Source: Celoporthe dispersa (Eukaryota; Ascomycota; Sordariomycetes; Diaporthales; Cryphonectriaceae). Taken from it: DNA of 64,000 nucleotides. The DNA is taken from positions 3,410,001-3,474,000 of the forward strand of contig WAID01000004.1 of assembly GCA_016584495.1 (NCBI GenBank), in the 5' to 3' direction. Shown here one piece after another: positions 34,674-44,301 of this stretch. The notes under the pieces are model-generated. The model was not told the origin of the DNA, did no database searches, and saw only the letters and a program-made list of their open reading frames with translations. The position numbers were made by a program, and so were the translations under genes. Each line of letters starts with the position of its first letter. Within the stretch, counting starts at the first letter, position 1.

Positions 34674-35242
34674 ACTTTGATGGTTCTCAAGAGGCTAATG
34701 CCAATACATAAAACAGTGACAAGCAAAGAACAGAATGACCTTAATCTAAGCATATCTGTTTGGAACAAAACACCGAAGTGTGTGGTCGCTTCATTTTGAA
34801 GACAATGAATAGGTTAAGGCATTCCAACAGCCTTTCTCCCTGACTCCGGCACTAAGCATGATGGGTTAGGTTCTGGTCTACACAAAAAGTCTTGATTCAG
34901 GGATAAAAGGGATAATAATAATAATGAATTCATATGTTAGTATAGAAAGTTACACAGACCATGGTGAAAGAGTCATTCCAAACACCTATGATTTTGTGTG
35001 ATAAAGCTGCAACCGCCCAGCATTGGAGCAACCCGATTTTCTTTTTTTCTTTTCTTTTTTTTTCCCTCCTTCTTCCCTCTTTCGCAACAAATCAAATGAT
35101 ACTCAGAATAAACTCTACAGCAGTGTCACCAGGTACAGAACCACTCTCACGATAATTCCACACCGAGAAGGCTGACCGCGATTGAAACCTACAAGTCCTC
35201 GGAATCAATACGACGGAGAAAATATTCAGGAGACCCACAAAG
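34674..35242. other. AT-rich intergenic region
   Basis: A gene-free stretch of lower GC with TAA/AAT repeats at 34910-34925 and T-runs at 35038-35070. It separates the exporter from the P-loop kinase-like gene and includes the latter's promoter. Confidence 0.45.
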
Positions 35243-35929
35243 ATGAAGCAGATCAACGCGGCCTGCAGATTGACGAGGTCACACGAGCAGGGAGATGCAA
35301 TAATCATAGCTGGATTCCCAGCCATCGGCAAATCATCCCTGACCAGTGCTGCTCCTCATCCTTCTCGAGAACCGTCGTCGGGAGACGAGCTGGTCGTGTC
35401 CGGGAGGAATAAGGCGATCCCTACAATATGGATCTCAGCAGGAGGCGACAGGCGTCGTGTTTTCGACATTGACAGCGCCGACTACAAAACTGCGGATGGC
35501 ACAGACGACTTTGAGTCATACATTGCGGCGATCATGTTGATACTCGAACAGTACCCGGATGCTATTCTTCTAGTCTGTACGAAGCCCGGGCTGGCCAGGG
35601 AGATGCGCAGGAGACACCTGGACTACGCCCTCGTCTACCCAGGACGAGGCCTGAAGGATGTATGGCTGGCCAGGCAGGCAGACCGCACCAGGAAGATGAA
35701 GCGCGCGTACGGCGAGGCTTCGCCGGAGGCAAAAGCTCAACACGGGCTCTACAGGTCTATGGAGCAAAGGTGGAACAAGTGGCAGGATGGGTTCGGGCGG
35801 GACCAGGTTACTGATTTCGACCCCGACAAGCAAGTGGCGAGGTTTGAGCTTGACGAGGATGACTACTTGAGGGGCTGTATGGACGAGATACTAGCGAGTA
35901 TAATCCGAGGACGCGAGGCGCCGACCTAA
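35243..35929 (+). CDS. Small P-loop kinase-like protein resembling phage/bacterial proteins
   Basis: This single-exon gene codes for 228 aa with no signal peptide or membrane segment. Residues ~19-33 form IIIAGFPAIGKSSL, a Walker A loop (GX4GKS). A VFDIDSADYK segment follows (~residues 75-85), then AIMLILEQYPDAILLVC, an EMRRRHLDYALVYPGRGLKD segment and a Lys/Arg-rich helical tail. The order GFPxxGKS, then D-D-S, then a D-hydrophobic strand ending before a helix, then a LVYP-x-LK element, is what I recall from small nucleoside or nucleotide kinase-like proteins of phages and bacteria. This makes it unusual in a fungal genome. The substrate is unknown. Codon use is similar to the neighbours and there is no intron. 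Confidence 0.75.
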   Translation: MKQINAACRLTRSHEQGDAIIIAGFPAIGKSSLTSAAPHPSREPSSGDELVVSGRNKAIPTIWISAGGDRRRVFDIDSADYKTADGTDDFESYIAAIMLILEQYPDAILLVCTKPGLAREMRRRHLDYALVYPGRGLKDVWLARQADRTRKMKRAYGEASPEAKAQHGLYRSMEQRWNKWQDGFGRDQVTDFDPDKQVARFELDEDDYLRGCMDEILASIIRGREAPT

Positions 35930-36689
35930 TCGCTGGACCACTGTACAAGTACTGTACTCATTTAGAGTGCTGCAGCGAAAGCTCCTGTGGTCAGCCCCGC
36001 TCATTATCACAAAATTTCAAGAAGGCACTTTAAAGCACATTCACATTGATTGGAAACTGATTCTAGGAAACACATAGCCCTCGTGATACTCACACGAGTT
36101 TCAGCGAAACGTCCTGCATGATGGAGCTGGGCAGTTCTAGTCCCTCAAAGTCTTGGTGAATGAACTGCGAGGTCATTCTTTTGTTCCTTCTTATTACTCT
36201 TTTCTGTCTCGAAAGAAGGAGAGAGGGTAAAAAAAAAAACACATCAGATTTCTTGATAATCTGGAAGGCGAGAGATGAGTAAACAGTTGTAGGCACAGCA
36301 GCGGAGAGGAGTATTTAATACCAGGTGAATGAGTGCCTGCGAGGGAGTCTTACTTTGTCAACAGCTATGCGACAGCTAAAGGAGTGACCACTCCCAGCTG
36401 CCTGGAAGTAGTGGTTGCCTTATGTAGCTGCGTAGACGGTCGGACTCACACAACAACAATCCTTCTTTTGGCCGGATCAGACTCCGTAATCCTGCAAGTT
36501 GAAGGGTTAGGGTTAGCTTGAACTGATCAATACGTTGCGTACTAATGCAGGTTGAGCTGACAGTATCTTGCATACTTGGTACCGTTCCATTACAACCCGA
36601 GAGGAGGCAGAAACATCACCCCACACCATCACCTCTCCGCGCGCCCGTGTCTCTTCTCGAGGAGACACTCGAGCGCCCCGGCTGTCAAG
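35930..36689. other. Intergenic region upstream of the BED-like gene
   Basis: No gene is seen. An interstitial telomere-like sequence GGGTTAGGGTTAG lies at 36504-36516. A 68-codon minus frame at 36090-36296 is AT-rich and featureless. Confidence 0.45.
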
Positions 36690-37886
36690 ATGCCTCGTAA
36701 GATGGACAGTGACACGCGCGCGAATTTCAAGATCTACGAGGTGAGTGTGCATTGTGTGGGCTGTGTTCAAGGAAAATCATCCACACCATGGCTTTCTTTC
36801 CAGGGGCGGGGGCGGGTGGTCGGACGAAACGAACGCAATGGCGAAAACTACGCGGTAAAATTGACAGGCCGGGTCGCCTTGCCCCCTCTCCTTTTCTTGT
36901 CTGTGTGTGTAAGAGAGAGAGAGAGAGAGAAAGGGTCACGCCATCCCGCCACACATTTGCCTCACGTACCACAAACACAGCTTTCCCTCCTCCTCCTCCT
37001 CCTTCTTGGATCCCTTCTTGCTCTTCCCACCTTGGCAGGCTAACCCTCACACAAACTCCCTCCTCCTCCTCCCCCCTTCCCACCAATACAGGACGAGGCC
37101 CACGCACAGAGGCGAGCCTTCTGTCTACACTGCAACAAGGACGCCTGCGCCGACAACATCCAGCGCATGAAGAACCACCTCCTGAAATGCGAGTCCTACA
37201 TGAACAGCGGCGAGCCTGGCATCTACCACATGCTCGTGGACGGGCTGCCCGGACCCGTACCTGGGCCCGGGCCCGGGGCCGTTCAGCAGCAGCAGCAGCA
37301 ACAGCAGCCGGACGCATCCATGCAGGCGACCGGCGGGCTAGGAGACTATCACACCTACGCGGTATCTGATAACCATAGCCCCACCGTGGAGGGCAGCTCA
37401 TCACACCCGCGCGGGATCCACCGCAGAACCAGCAGCGGCGTCATGAGCATGGCGGCCATGACGGAGCCGTCGGTGCCAACAGCAGGTCCCAGCGGGACAG
37501 GCATGCCTCCGCCGCCGCTAGCACCGCCACCGCCACCAGCGACGTCCACCGGCGGCGGCGATATCGCGGCACCTCCTCCTCCCCCGCCGGTACAGGCGAC
37601 AAGGGCGGCGGCGGCGTCGTCAGGCGTGGGCTCGCTGGCCCAGCCCAACCCGAAGGCGGCCCAGAACAGCCTGGACAAGGTGCGCCACGCCATGGGCCGG
37701 TCGACGCGGCGGATGGAGAGCCTCGAGGCGGTGCTCAAGACGCAGGTGCAGGACGGAATGCACAACGCCGCGACGCACGTGCGCGCGGCGATCCGGGACG
37801 AGAAGGACAGGCTGTTTAAGCTCTCGCAGACGCTGGTCAACGCGGAGCTGAGGTTGAGGGAGGCACCCTTGGGTGGCCCATTATAA
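36690..37886 (+). CDS. BED-type zinc-finger protein with polyQ and polyP tracts
   Basis: Exons 36690-36740 and 37092-37886 join over a 351-bp intron to give 281 aa. The start MPRKMDSDTRANFKIYE is followed by a zinc-finger-like set Cys28, Cys31 (CLHC), His46 and Cys50 (HLLKC), as in BED-type fingers of fungal DNA-associated proteins. A run of eight Gln (about 37285-37310) and several Pro/Ala-rich runs make the middle disordered. The last ~80 residues (SLDKVRHAMGRSTRRMESLEAVL through RDEKDRLFKLSQTLVNAELRLRE) look like a coiled coil and could mediate dimerisation. A nuclear role is likely from the finger, but no target is known. The intron is rich in CT and contains a GA repeat at about 36910-36930. 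Confidence 0.82.
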
Positions 37887-37897
37887 AAGTCAAACAA

Positions 37898-37937
37898 ACG
37901 CACACACACACACACACGCACGCACGCACGCACGCAC
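37898..37937 (+). repeat. CA microsatellite grading into CGCA repeat
   Basis: About nine CA units followed by five CGCA units directly after the BED-like gene's stop codon, so it should lie in the 3' untranslated region. Confidence 0.9.
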
Positions 37938-38071
37938 TCGCGGGTTATTATTATTTTTTTTTTGGTAGTGGTGGCGTTCTGGGTCTGGGGCGTATCGGGC
38001 ACTGGATTCCTCTGGATGATTCGGGGCACTCGGGTCTGGATTAGTCTTTGTGATGCCAAGATACCTCTCTT

Positions 38072-38111
38072 TTTTTATTTTTTATTTTTATTTTTATTTT
38101 TATTTTTTTTT
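38072..38111 (+). repeat. T-rich ATTTTT tandem repeat
   Basis: A run of TTTTTTA/TTTTTA units on the plus strand in non-coding DNA; no other function is evident. Confidence 0.85.
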
Positions 38112-39010
38112 ACCAATCCAGTAATGGTTTTCACGATACAAGAGCTGCAACTGGCCTGGTAGATCGAGGCCCTTTTGGTCTTATAAGCTTAGGTACAGCG
38201 TACTTTTGTATGTACCACCACGGCACCTCCAAGGGCAGATAACAATCACGAGATTACCATGACTGATTGGGACCTCGAGAAACTTGGTAGGACAAAGGGC
38301 AAGGCATCAGATCAGCACCGGTTACGTGACGAGGCCCGCTGCGTGGACACAAGCTTGACATAATCAACCGAGGTCAGTCCACCGCGCGAGGAGAGGTCGC
38401 GTCATGGTCGGTTGTTTCGTACAGGGTCTTGTTACGGGTGCAGTGGTCGGTCTCTGGGGGGAAGGGGGGTCGAGTGTAAGCACTGCCCAGGTGCTGCTGA
38501 CTGTGCGGTGCTGCACCGCCGTGGGACGAGAAGAAGAGGAGGCCGCCTGCAGAAAAGCACAAAAAGTTGAAGAGCAAAAAAGAAAAAAAAAGAGAGGGAC
38601 TCGGAAAAGACGAGTAAAATCCAAGAAATCGGTATCATTTCTATGAGACGTGATGCATGCTATAGTATAGCTTACAAAAAAAAAAAAGAACAAGACCCAG
38701 AGATATCACAATGCCAAAGAGCAGTCCCATTCCCAAGCCCAATAAGTGGCCACAGGCACACTATAATGTGAAACACCCAAGACGCCGACACCAGGTCAAG
38801 GAGAAAAGAAGAAAAGAGAGGAAAAAAAAAGGGGAAACATGGGAAAAATGGAATGCCGCGTGACAATTCCCATCCAAGACGCCAGAAACAAAATCACCTT
38901 CCCCCTTTTTTATAATATCAACGCCAAAAAAGAAAATTTCCCACAAGTTATACAGATAGTCGGCCGAATGTAGGCAGGCTTTTGTCTTGCCCCGTCATCA
39001 AGACTCGCGC

Positions 39011-39632
39011 TCAGCTCATGTAAGAAGCCGAGGGCCCGCCGAAGCGGTCCGCAGGGTTGCTGCTCTTCCAGGGGTCCGGAGGCGCGCCATAGGTAGCCGT
39101 CTTCTGGGGCGGGGCCAGGCCCGTGATGTTGCGCTGGTTGTTGACAAACATGCCATACCCGTACTGGCGGCCCGGGTTGGCGGGCGTCTTGAGGGAGATG
39201 TCCTCCATCTGGTCTGCTGCGCCGTCGCCGGGGGAGCCGGCGAGAGGAACCACGCGGGGCGGCGACGTTGATGGGGCCCGAGATGACGGAGATGGTGTCG
39301 CTGTTGTCGATCTCCTTGCCCGTGGCCTTGACCACGCGGCGGCGGCGGCAGCAGCACTGGCACAGGCAGATGAGGATGGAGATGAGGAACAGGGCGGCGG
39401 CGGCGACCGCGACCCAGAGGAGTACCTTTTTCCACTCGGACATGTTGTTGTAGATCTGGACGACGGACTCGTTGTGGATGTTGTTGTGGTCGTCGTCGTC
39501 GTCGCGCAGGCGGAGGGGGGAGACGTTCTCCACGATGAGGCTGCGGGGCTGGTACATCTTCTTGGGGGTGGAGCGCGCGAAGCTCCTGGGGAGGAGCGGG
39601 AGGGTGATGGTGTCAGAGGGGAGGGTCGGCAT
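39011..39632 (-). CDS. Small single-pass membrane protein, one frame break
   Basis: The product is about 206 aa. It has an N-terminal basic/Pro stretch, an acidic DDDDDHNN patch, one transmembrane helix (VLLWVAVAAAALFLISILICL) with a Cys-rich boundary (CQCCC) and a strongly basic stop-transfer RRRRVVK. This predicts the N-terminus outside and a C-terminal cytoplasmic tail. The tail carries GPINVAA, then RVVPLAGSPGDGAADQ, ISLKTPANPGRQYGYGMFVNNQ and ends SASYMS. A G-run on the plus strand at 39256-39259 has one base too many; removing one gives exactly 207 codons. I do not recognise a named family, though the architecture is common in filamentous ascomycetes. No intron is evident. Confidence 0.7.
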
Positions 39633-40659
39633 TGTGTGTGTGTGTATGTGTGTCTGTGTATGTGTGATCAAGTAAATGGTCGACAGCAAGAGGCGGGCCG
39701 AACGGATGCAGGTGTCTCTCTCTTCTTCTTTTTCTTTTTGGCTTCTTCTCTGGTCCCGGGGGAGCACGGCGTGTCTCAAGAGCTTCTGTGTGAGTGTATG
39801 TGACGAGAATGAGGGGAGAGAGCACTGGACAGAAAGACAAGAGTTAAAGTGTGTATGTGCGTCCATGTGCAGCCGCCACAGCTCTTTTGTACTACTCCTC
39901 TCCTCCCTCCTCCCATGGTCTCGATCAACGACCTGCCCGGGCAATGTGGCCTGAAGCGCAAGAAGAGACGGAGGGCTCAGCATGTTTGGAATTTGTCGGC
40001 CCGGCCACGGTCTTCACAATTGTTCGCGAGGCCCTCCTCGACCACCGCCCAGAGTGCAAGAGACGGGCCATCGTCATAATCATCACCACCTTGCGAGCAA
40101 AAGGTAAGAAAGTAGAGAGAGAGAAGGGGGGGCGGGCGGGACGGCGGGGTCAAAGCCGGGGTTGACAAAACAAAACAAGTCGGCCGCGGCCGAAACGGGC
40201 GGACTGAGATGCGACAAGGAAAAAAAGGGTCGATCTGGCCGGGGGGTTGTTGGTTGAGCCCGGGAGGTGAGATTGGGTCATGCTGCAACGTAAAAAGTGG
40301 GATTAGTTGGGCTCCAGCGGCTTGTCTGCTGAAGCGAGCCCGGCTTATGAGGCCTCGTTTCGTGGCAGCGCAGCGAAACATTGGTGAGGCTGGGCAGGGC
40401 CGGTGAGAGGCCATTTCTGGCGACCCACCTCTCTCTCCCTCCCACACCAGGCTTACACATGGTTACTTGAGCGACGGATGTATAGGACTTGCGGTAAGGC
40501 TGATAAGATTCCATACGACACGTCGCAGATGTGGCTTGGCTTGCCGCGACTTGCTGAGTGAGATAAGTAGGTAATAGTAGTAGTAGTAGTAGTAGTAGTA
40601 GTAGATTTGAGCCCCATGCGCAGTCGGGGCAGTTGTGTGAAATCTCTCTACGATATCTA
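39633..40659. other. Intergenic region
   Basis: Immediately upstream of the small membrane-protein gene are a GT-rich leader (39633-39670) and a CT-rich stretch. Further on is a TAG/AGT repeat (40573-40604). ORFs here are composition-driven. No gene is supported. Confidence 0.45.
40573..40604 (+). repeat. AGT/TAG trinucleotide microsatellite
   Basis: About ten units of a TAG/AGT trinucleotide close to the 3' end of the minus-strand sugar transporter. Confidence 0.93.
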
Positions 40660-42520
40660 TCAAGACCCCGGCCCGTCCTCAACCGTGTCCACATGTTTGA
40701 TGCTTTGCTTGAGGTCGTCTCCCGAGGTGCCCTTGGTGAACTGCTGGTGCGCGATCGTCTCGAGGGACAGGCCCTTGGTCTCCTTGAGGAACAAGAATGC
40801 AAACACCGCAATGACGGCGTCGAAGACGCCCCACAGGAGGAATGTGCCCCATCCCAGGTTCTTGATCATGTAGGGCGTTGTGAGGGAGAAGACGAAGTTG
40901 AAAAGCCATTGCGAGCCTACACCGATGGCGACACCGGGCTCGCGGATCCGCGCTGGGAAGATTCTATAGAGATTGCAGAGGTCAGCCGGCATGACGGGTA
41001 AAAAAATTCTCTTGTTCTTTTCTTCTTTCTTTCTTTTCAATTTTCTTCTTCCCCTGGTTTTCTATACCCCCCGGCCACGGTCCAAAAGAAAGAGAAAAAA
41101 AAGATAAGAAAAGGGTACTAGAGGGTACATACTCTGACACGTAGGGCCATGGCATGGGCCCCCAGGAGAAGTTGTATGCAATCACAAAGAGGTAGATGAG
41201 GGCGACCATGGCGATCCCCGAGCTGGTGATGCTCCCCTCGGCGGGAGGGGGTATGGCCTTGTCCACCGCGGCGGTGGCGATCTGACAGGCCGACATGAAG
41301 GCGGCCCCGGCGATCAGGACATTGCGGCGGCCGACGCGCTCGGACACGAATAGGACGAAGACGCCACAGGCGAGGACCTTGACGGCGCCGAAGATGGCGG
41401 TCAGGAGCAGGTCCTTGCTGCCGGAGCCGACGAGCAGCTTGAAGTACTGCGGGCCAAAGTAGGCAAAGGCCGTGGCGCCCGTGGCCTGCTGGGCGAGGAA
41501 GATGGCGAAGGCGGCAGCCACCCTCCTGAAGTTGTCGCGCTGCAGCAGCTCCCTCGGGTGGAAGTTCTCGCGCTCCCTGGCCTCGGTCTCGACGCCGAGC
41601 CGGATGTCCTCCATCTCGTCGAGCACGGCCTGCGAGGAGCCGTCGGCGCGGATCCACTGCAGGCTCTCGAGGGCCTCGTCGTGGCGGCCCTTGCGGGTCA
41701 GCCACCTCGTGCTCTCCCTGAGGGTCAGCATGCCCAGCCCGAGCAGCGCCCCCGGGATGAGCTGCAGGCCGATGGGGATCTGCCACTGGCGGGAGGTGTC
41801 GCTGCCCAGGGAGACGCCGTAGTCGACCCAGTACGAGGTGAAGATGCCAAAGGTGTAGAACAGCTGGAAGAGGCTGCCGATCCTGCCCCGGATCTCGGCC
41901 GGGCTCATCTCGGAGCTGAACATGGGCACGACCACGGTGGCGGTCCCCAGCCCGAGCCCCGCGATGACCCGTCCGGCGTAGAAGGCGGCGAGCGAGTGCG
42001 TGTTGATGGTCTGGATGAGGGCGCCGGCGCAGAAGACGAGGCTCGAGGCCATGAGGGCCTTCCTCCGGCCCAGCCTGTCGGTGAGGGGCCACGCGAGGAA
42101 GCACGCGACGAAGGCGCCCAGCTGCTGCAGGCCCACGGCCAGCGAGTCGACGCGCGTGGCATCGCCCGAGGAGTAGCCGTAGTCGCGCTCAAAGGACTCG
42201 AGGGTGAGCACGCCGCCCACGATGCCCGAGTCGTAGCCGAACAGGAAGCCGCCGATGCAGACGACGCTGCCGAGCCAGTAGGCGCGGATCTTGCCCAGGC
42301 GAGTGCCCTGCATCGTGTTGGCGGCAGCGGCTGCACAGGAGGAGGGGGAAGAGGAAGAGGAGGGGTCAGAGGAGCTGCTTGGTCCGGCCGGGCGTGGGAG
42401 GAGAGACTGAGACTCCTGTGTCAGGTCGTTGTCGCCGTCGTCGTCGTCGTCGTCGTCGGGCTCGGGTGACAGCCTGGACCGCCCTGGTTGGTGGTCAGGC
42501 CTGGGGGAGAGACGGTCCAT
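40660..42520 (-). CDS. MFS sugar transporter (second), two exons
   Basis: Exons on the minus strand, 42520-41133 and 40963-40660, with a 169-bp intron (GTATGT donor, TAG acceptor), give 563 aa. The first ~75 residues are a low-complexity cytoplasmic tail with poly-Asp and poly-Ser. Family motifs follow: GGFLFGYDSGIVGGVL, DRLGRRKA, GRVIAGLGLGTATVVVP with EMSPAEIRGR, RESTRWL (a variant of the usual PESPRWL), QQATGATAFAYFGPQYF, ERVGRRN, and the splice-created PYVSEIFPARIREPGV, ending KETKGLSLE. All are typical of hexose or polyol transporters. The two transporters in this window are clearly different from each other. Substrate is undetermined. No frame damage is seen. Confidence 0.93.
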
Positions 42521-43002
42521 CTCCTCTCTCTCCCTTTATATAATAAGCCTCTGCTTCCCCAGGTGAGCGGATGGATCCGTGGGGGATGGATGGGACAGGC
42601 AGGACGATTCAGGTGACCGACCTTGGTGTGGCCAAGGCTCGGCTTCAAGCTTTTCCAAATTGCCGGGCCTACTACAGTGCCACTTACACCGCCGTGTATA
42701 CGTGTGCTTCCGTAAGTTGGAGAGGTTGGAGGCTGGCTGAGGGGAAGGCGCCAAGAGAGAAAAGGGGCCACCGGGGGGGGGGGGTGTGACAAGGTACGGC
42801 CGGTACTCGGTAACATACCATAAACAGTAATAGCGGGGGCGGGGTTCATACACCTGGTACACTAAGCAGTACCCTGTAACCCGGTATCATAGTACTATGT
42901 ACTGTGAGTTGTCGCTTCCCACTCAACCTCCCTCCCTAGCATCCCCACCCTTCGTCACAGATTGCACTGTTGTATTACCTCTCCCAGAAGATGAATACCC
43001 CC

Positions 43003-43005
<3 letters not shown>

Positions 43006-43038
<33 letters not shown>
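43006..43038 (+). repeat. CT dinucleotide microsatellite
   Basis: About 16 CT units in non-coding DNA upstream of the sugar transporter. Confidence 0.9.
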
Positions 43039-43043
<5 letters not shown>

Positions 43044-43623
43044 GCAGATCCTGGTCAGGGAATGTCGCGTGGCAGCTAGACGAGGAGGGCCCGCAGTGAC
43101 AAAACACAAGGCAGACGTCGTGATGATCCCTGAGGATGACAACATCTCGGTCCAGTGGGAGCCGAGCGGGCGTCTCAAGTCAGGTACCTTGTTCCGCTGC
43201 AGGCGCAGATGATGTGCTGTGGGTGGGGACCCTCTTCGTCTCACTCACTCACACACACACACACACACTCACTCTCTCATATTGTAATCAGGTACAGCGG
43301 GCTGAGCACATCTTTTCCTGGTCTGCTGTCGGCGCTCAACACACGGTTGGGCTGAGATACGATCACCGCAGAAGAGGCTGCCCGCCCGGCGAGGAAGCCA
43401 GAGACAAGAGACACAGGCCTGGATGAGCAGCCAGCCCACCACCCACCATATATGCACATACCTACCAGCAGCAGTGGCCGAGATCCGAACAGGTGTCGAC
43501 AGGGAGACGGCACAACAGCCGACTTCCTCCTTGAGACGTCTTCTCGGGGCAGGATGTCGGGTCGGCAGATGGGGTGCACTGGCCTCTGGCGTTTCGTTTA
43601 TAGCAAGTGACGATCATGAGGGG

Positions 43624-43664
43624 TCTGTGTGTGTGTGTACCTGTGTGTGTGTGTGTGTGTGTGG
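43624..43664 (+). repeat. GT dinucleotide microsatellite (interrupted)
   Basis: Two GT blocks separated by a short ACCT interruption in non-coding DNA. Confidence 0.85.
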
Positions 43665-44301
43665 ACATGGTTAGGTTGGTAGTCTGCTTGAACCAGAGAA
43701 AACCCACTGCTGTAGTGCCCCTCCCCACCAGCCAATCGTCTTACACGAAACAACACCACCAGCAACTCCCCACCTTGCCGCTCCCCCCTCTTCTTTTCTC
43801 CTCCCCTCATCGTCCGACACCTGCCAGCTCTACCCGCACCGAGCACTGCTATGCGTACCAGCAGCCCTCTGATTCTTTTTGTTCTCACTGGTTGCCGCCG
43901 CGGGAGAAGCGCACGCAATCCAGGGGCGGGCAGCACGTAACCTTTTGTTTACGGGGTCCGATGGTCGCCGTCGATAGCAGCTTTTTTTTTCTTTTCTTTC
44001 TTCTTTTGCTCTTCTTGGGTGTTGACTCGTCATCACCCCCTCTTTTTTTTCTTTTCTTTTTTCCCTTCCCCTTTCTTCCAGTCATATGTGAAGAGGTAGG
44101 ATACCCTTGGTTCCGACTCGAATATTCGGAACTTTGACCACTACCCACCCTTCCTCCCCACATCTCTTTTTCCCTCTTCCTCTCTCCCCTCTTTATCTCC
44201 CACCTCACGTCAAGAGGAAGAAGAAAGGAAGAAGAAGAAGAAGAAGAAGAAAAGAAAAGAAAGAAAGAAAGAAAAAGAAGACGACGACGACAATAACCAA
44301 A

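Larger units (their letters stand above)
37887..39010. other. Intergenic region between convergent genes, repeat-rich
   Basis: The 3' flank of the BED-like gene contains a CA/CGCA dinucleotide-type repeat (37898-37937) and an ATTTTT-type repeat (38072-38111). A-rich stretches at 38570-38600, 38676-38690 and 38820-38832 follow. I see no gene. Confidence 0.45.
42521..44301. other. Long divergent intergenic region with dinucleotide repeats
   Basis: This lies between the divergent transporter and arylsulfatase genes. It holds a CT repeat (43006-43038), a CA repeat (43249-43268), GT repeats (43624-43664) and a long pyrimidine-rich tract at 43980-44200. Immediately before the arylsulfatase start is a purine-rich GAA/GAAAG leader (44214-44290). 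No coding frame is convincing. Confidence 0.45.

Noticed and set aside
41558..42469. 303-codon plus-strand frame opposite the second sugar transporter
   Set aside because: It is the antisense shadow of a transporter exon with clear family motifs on the other strand.
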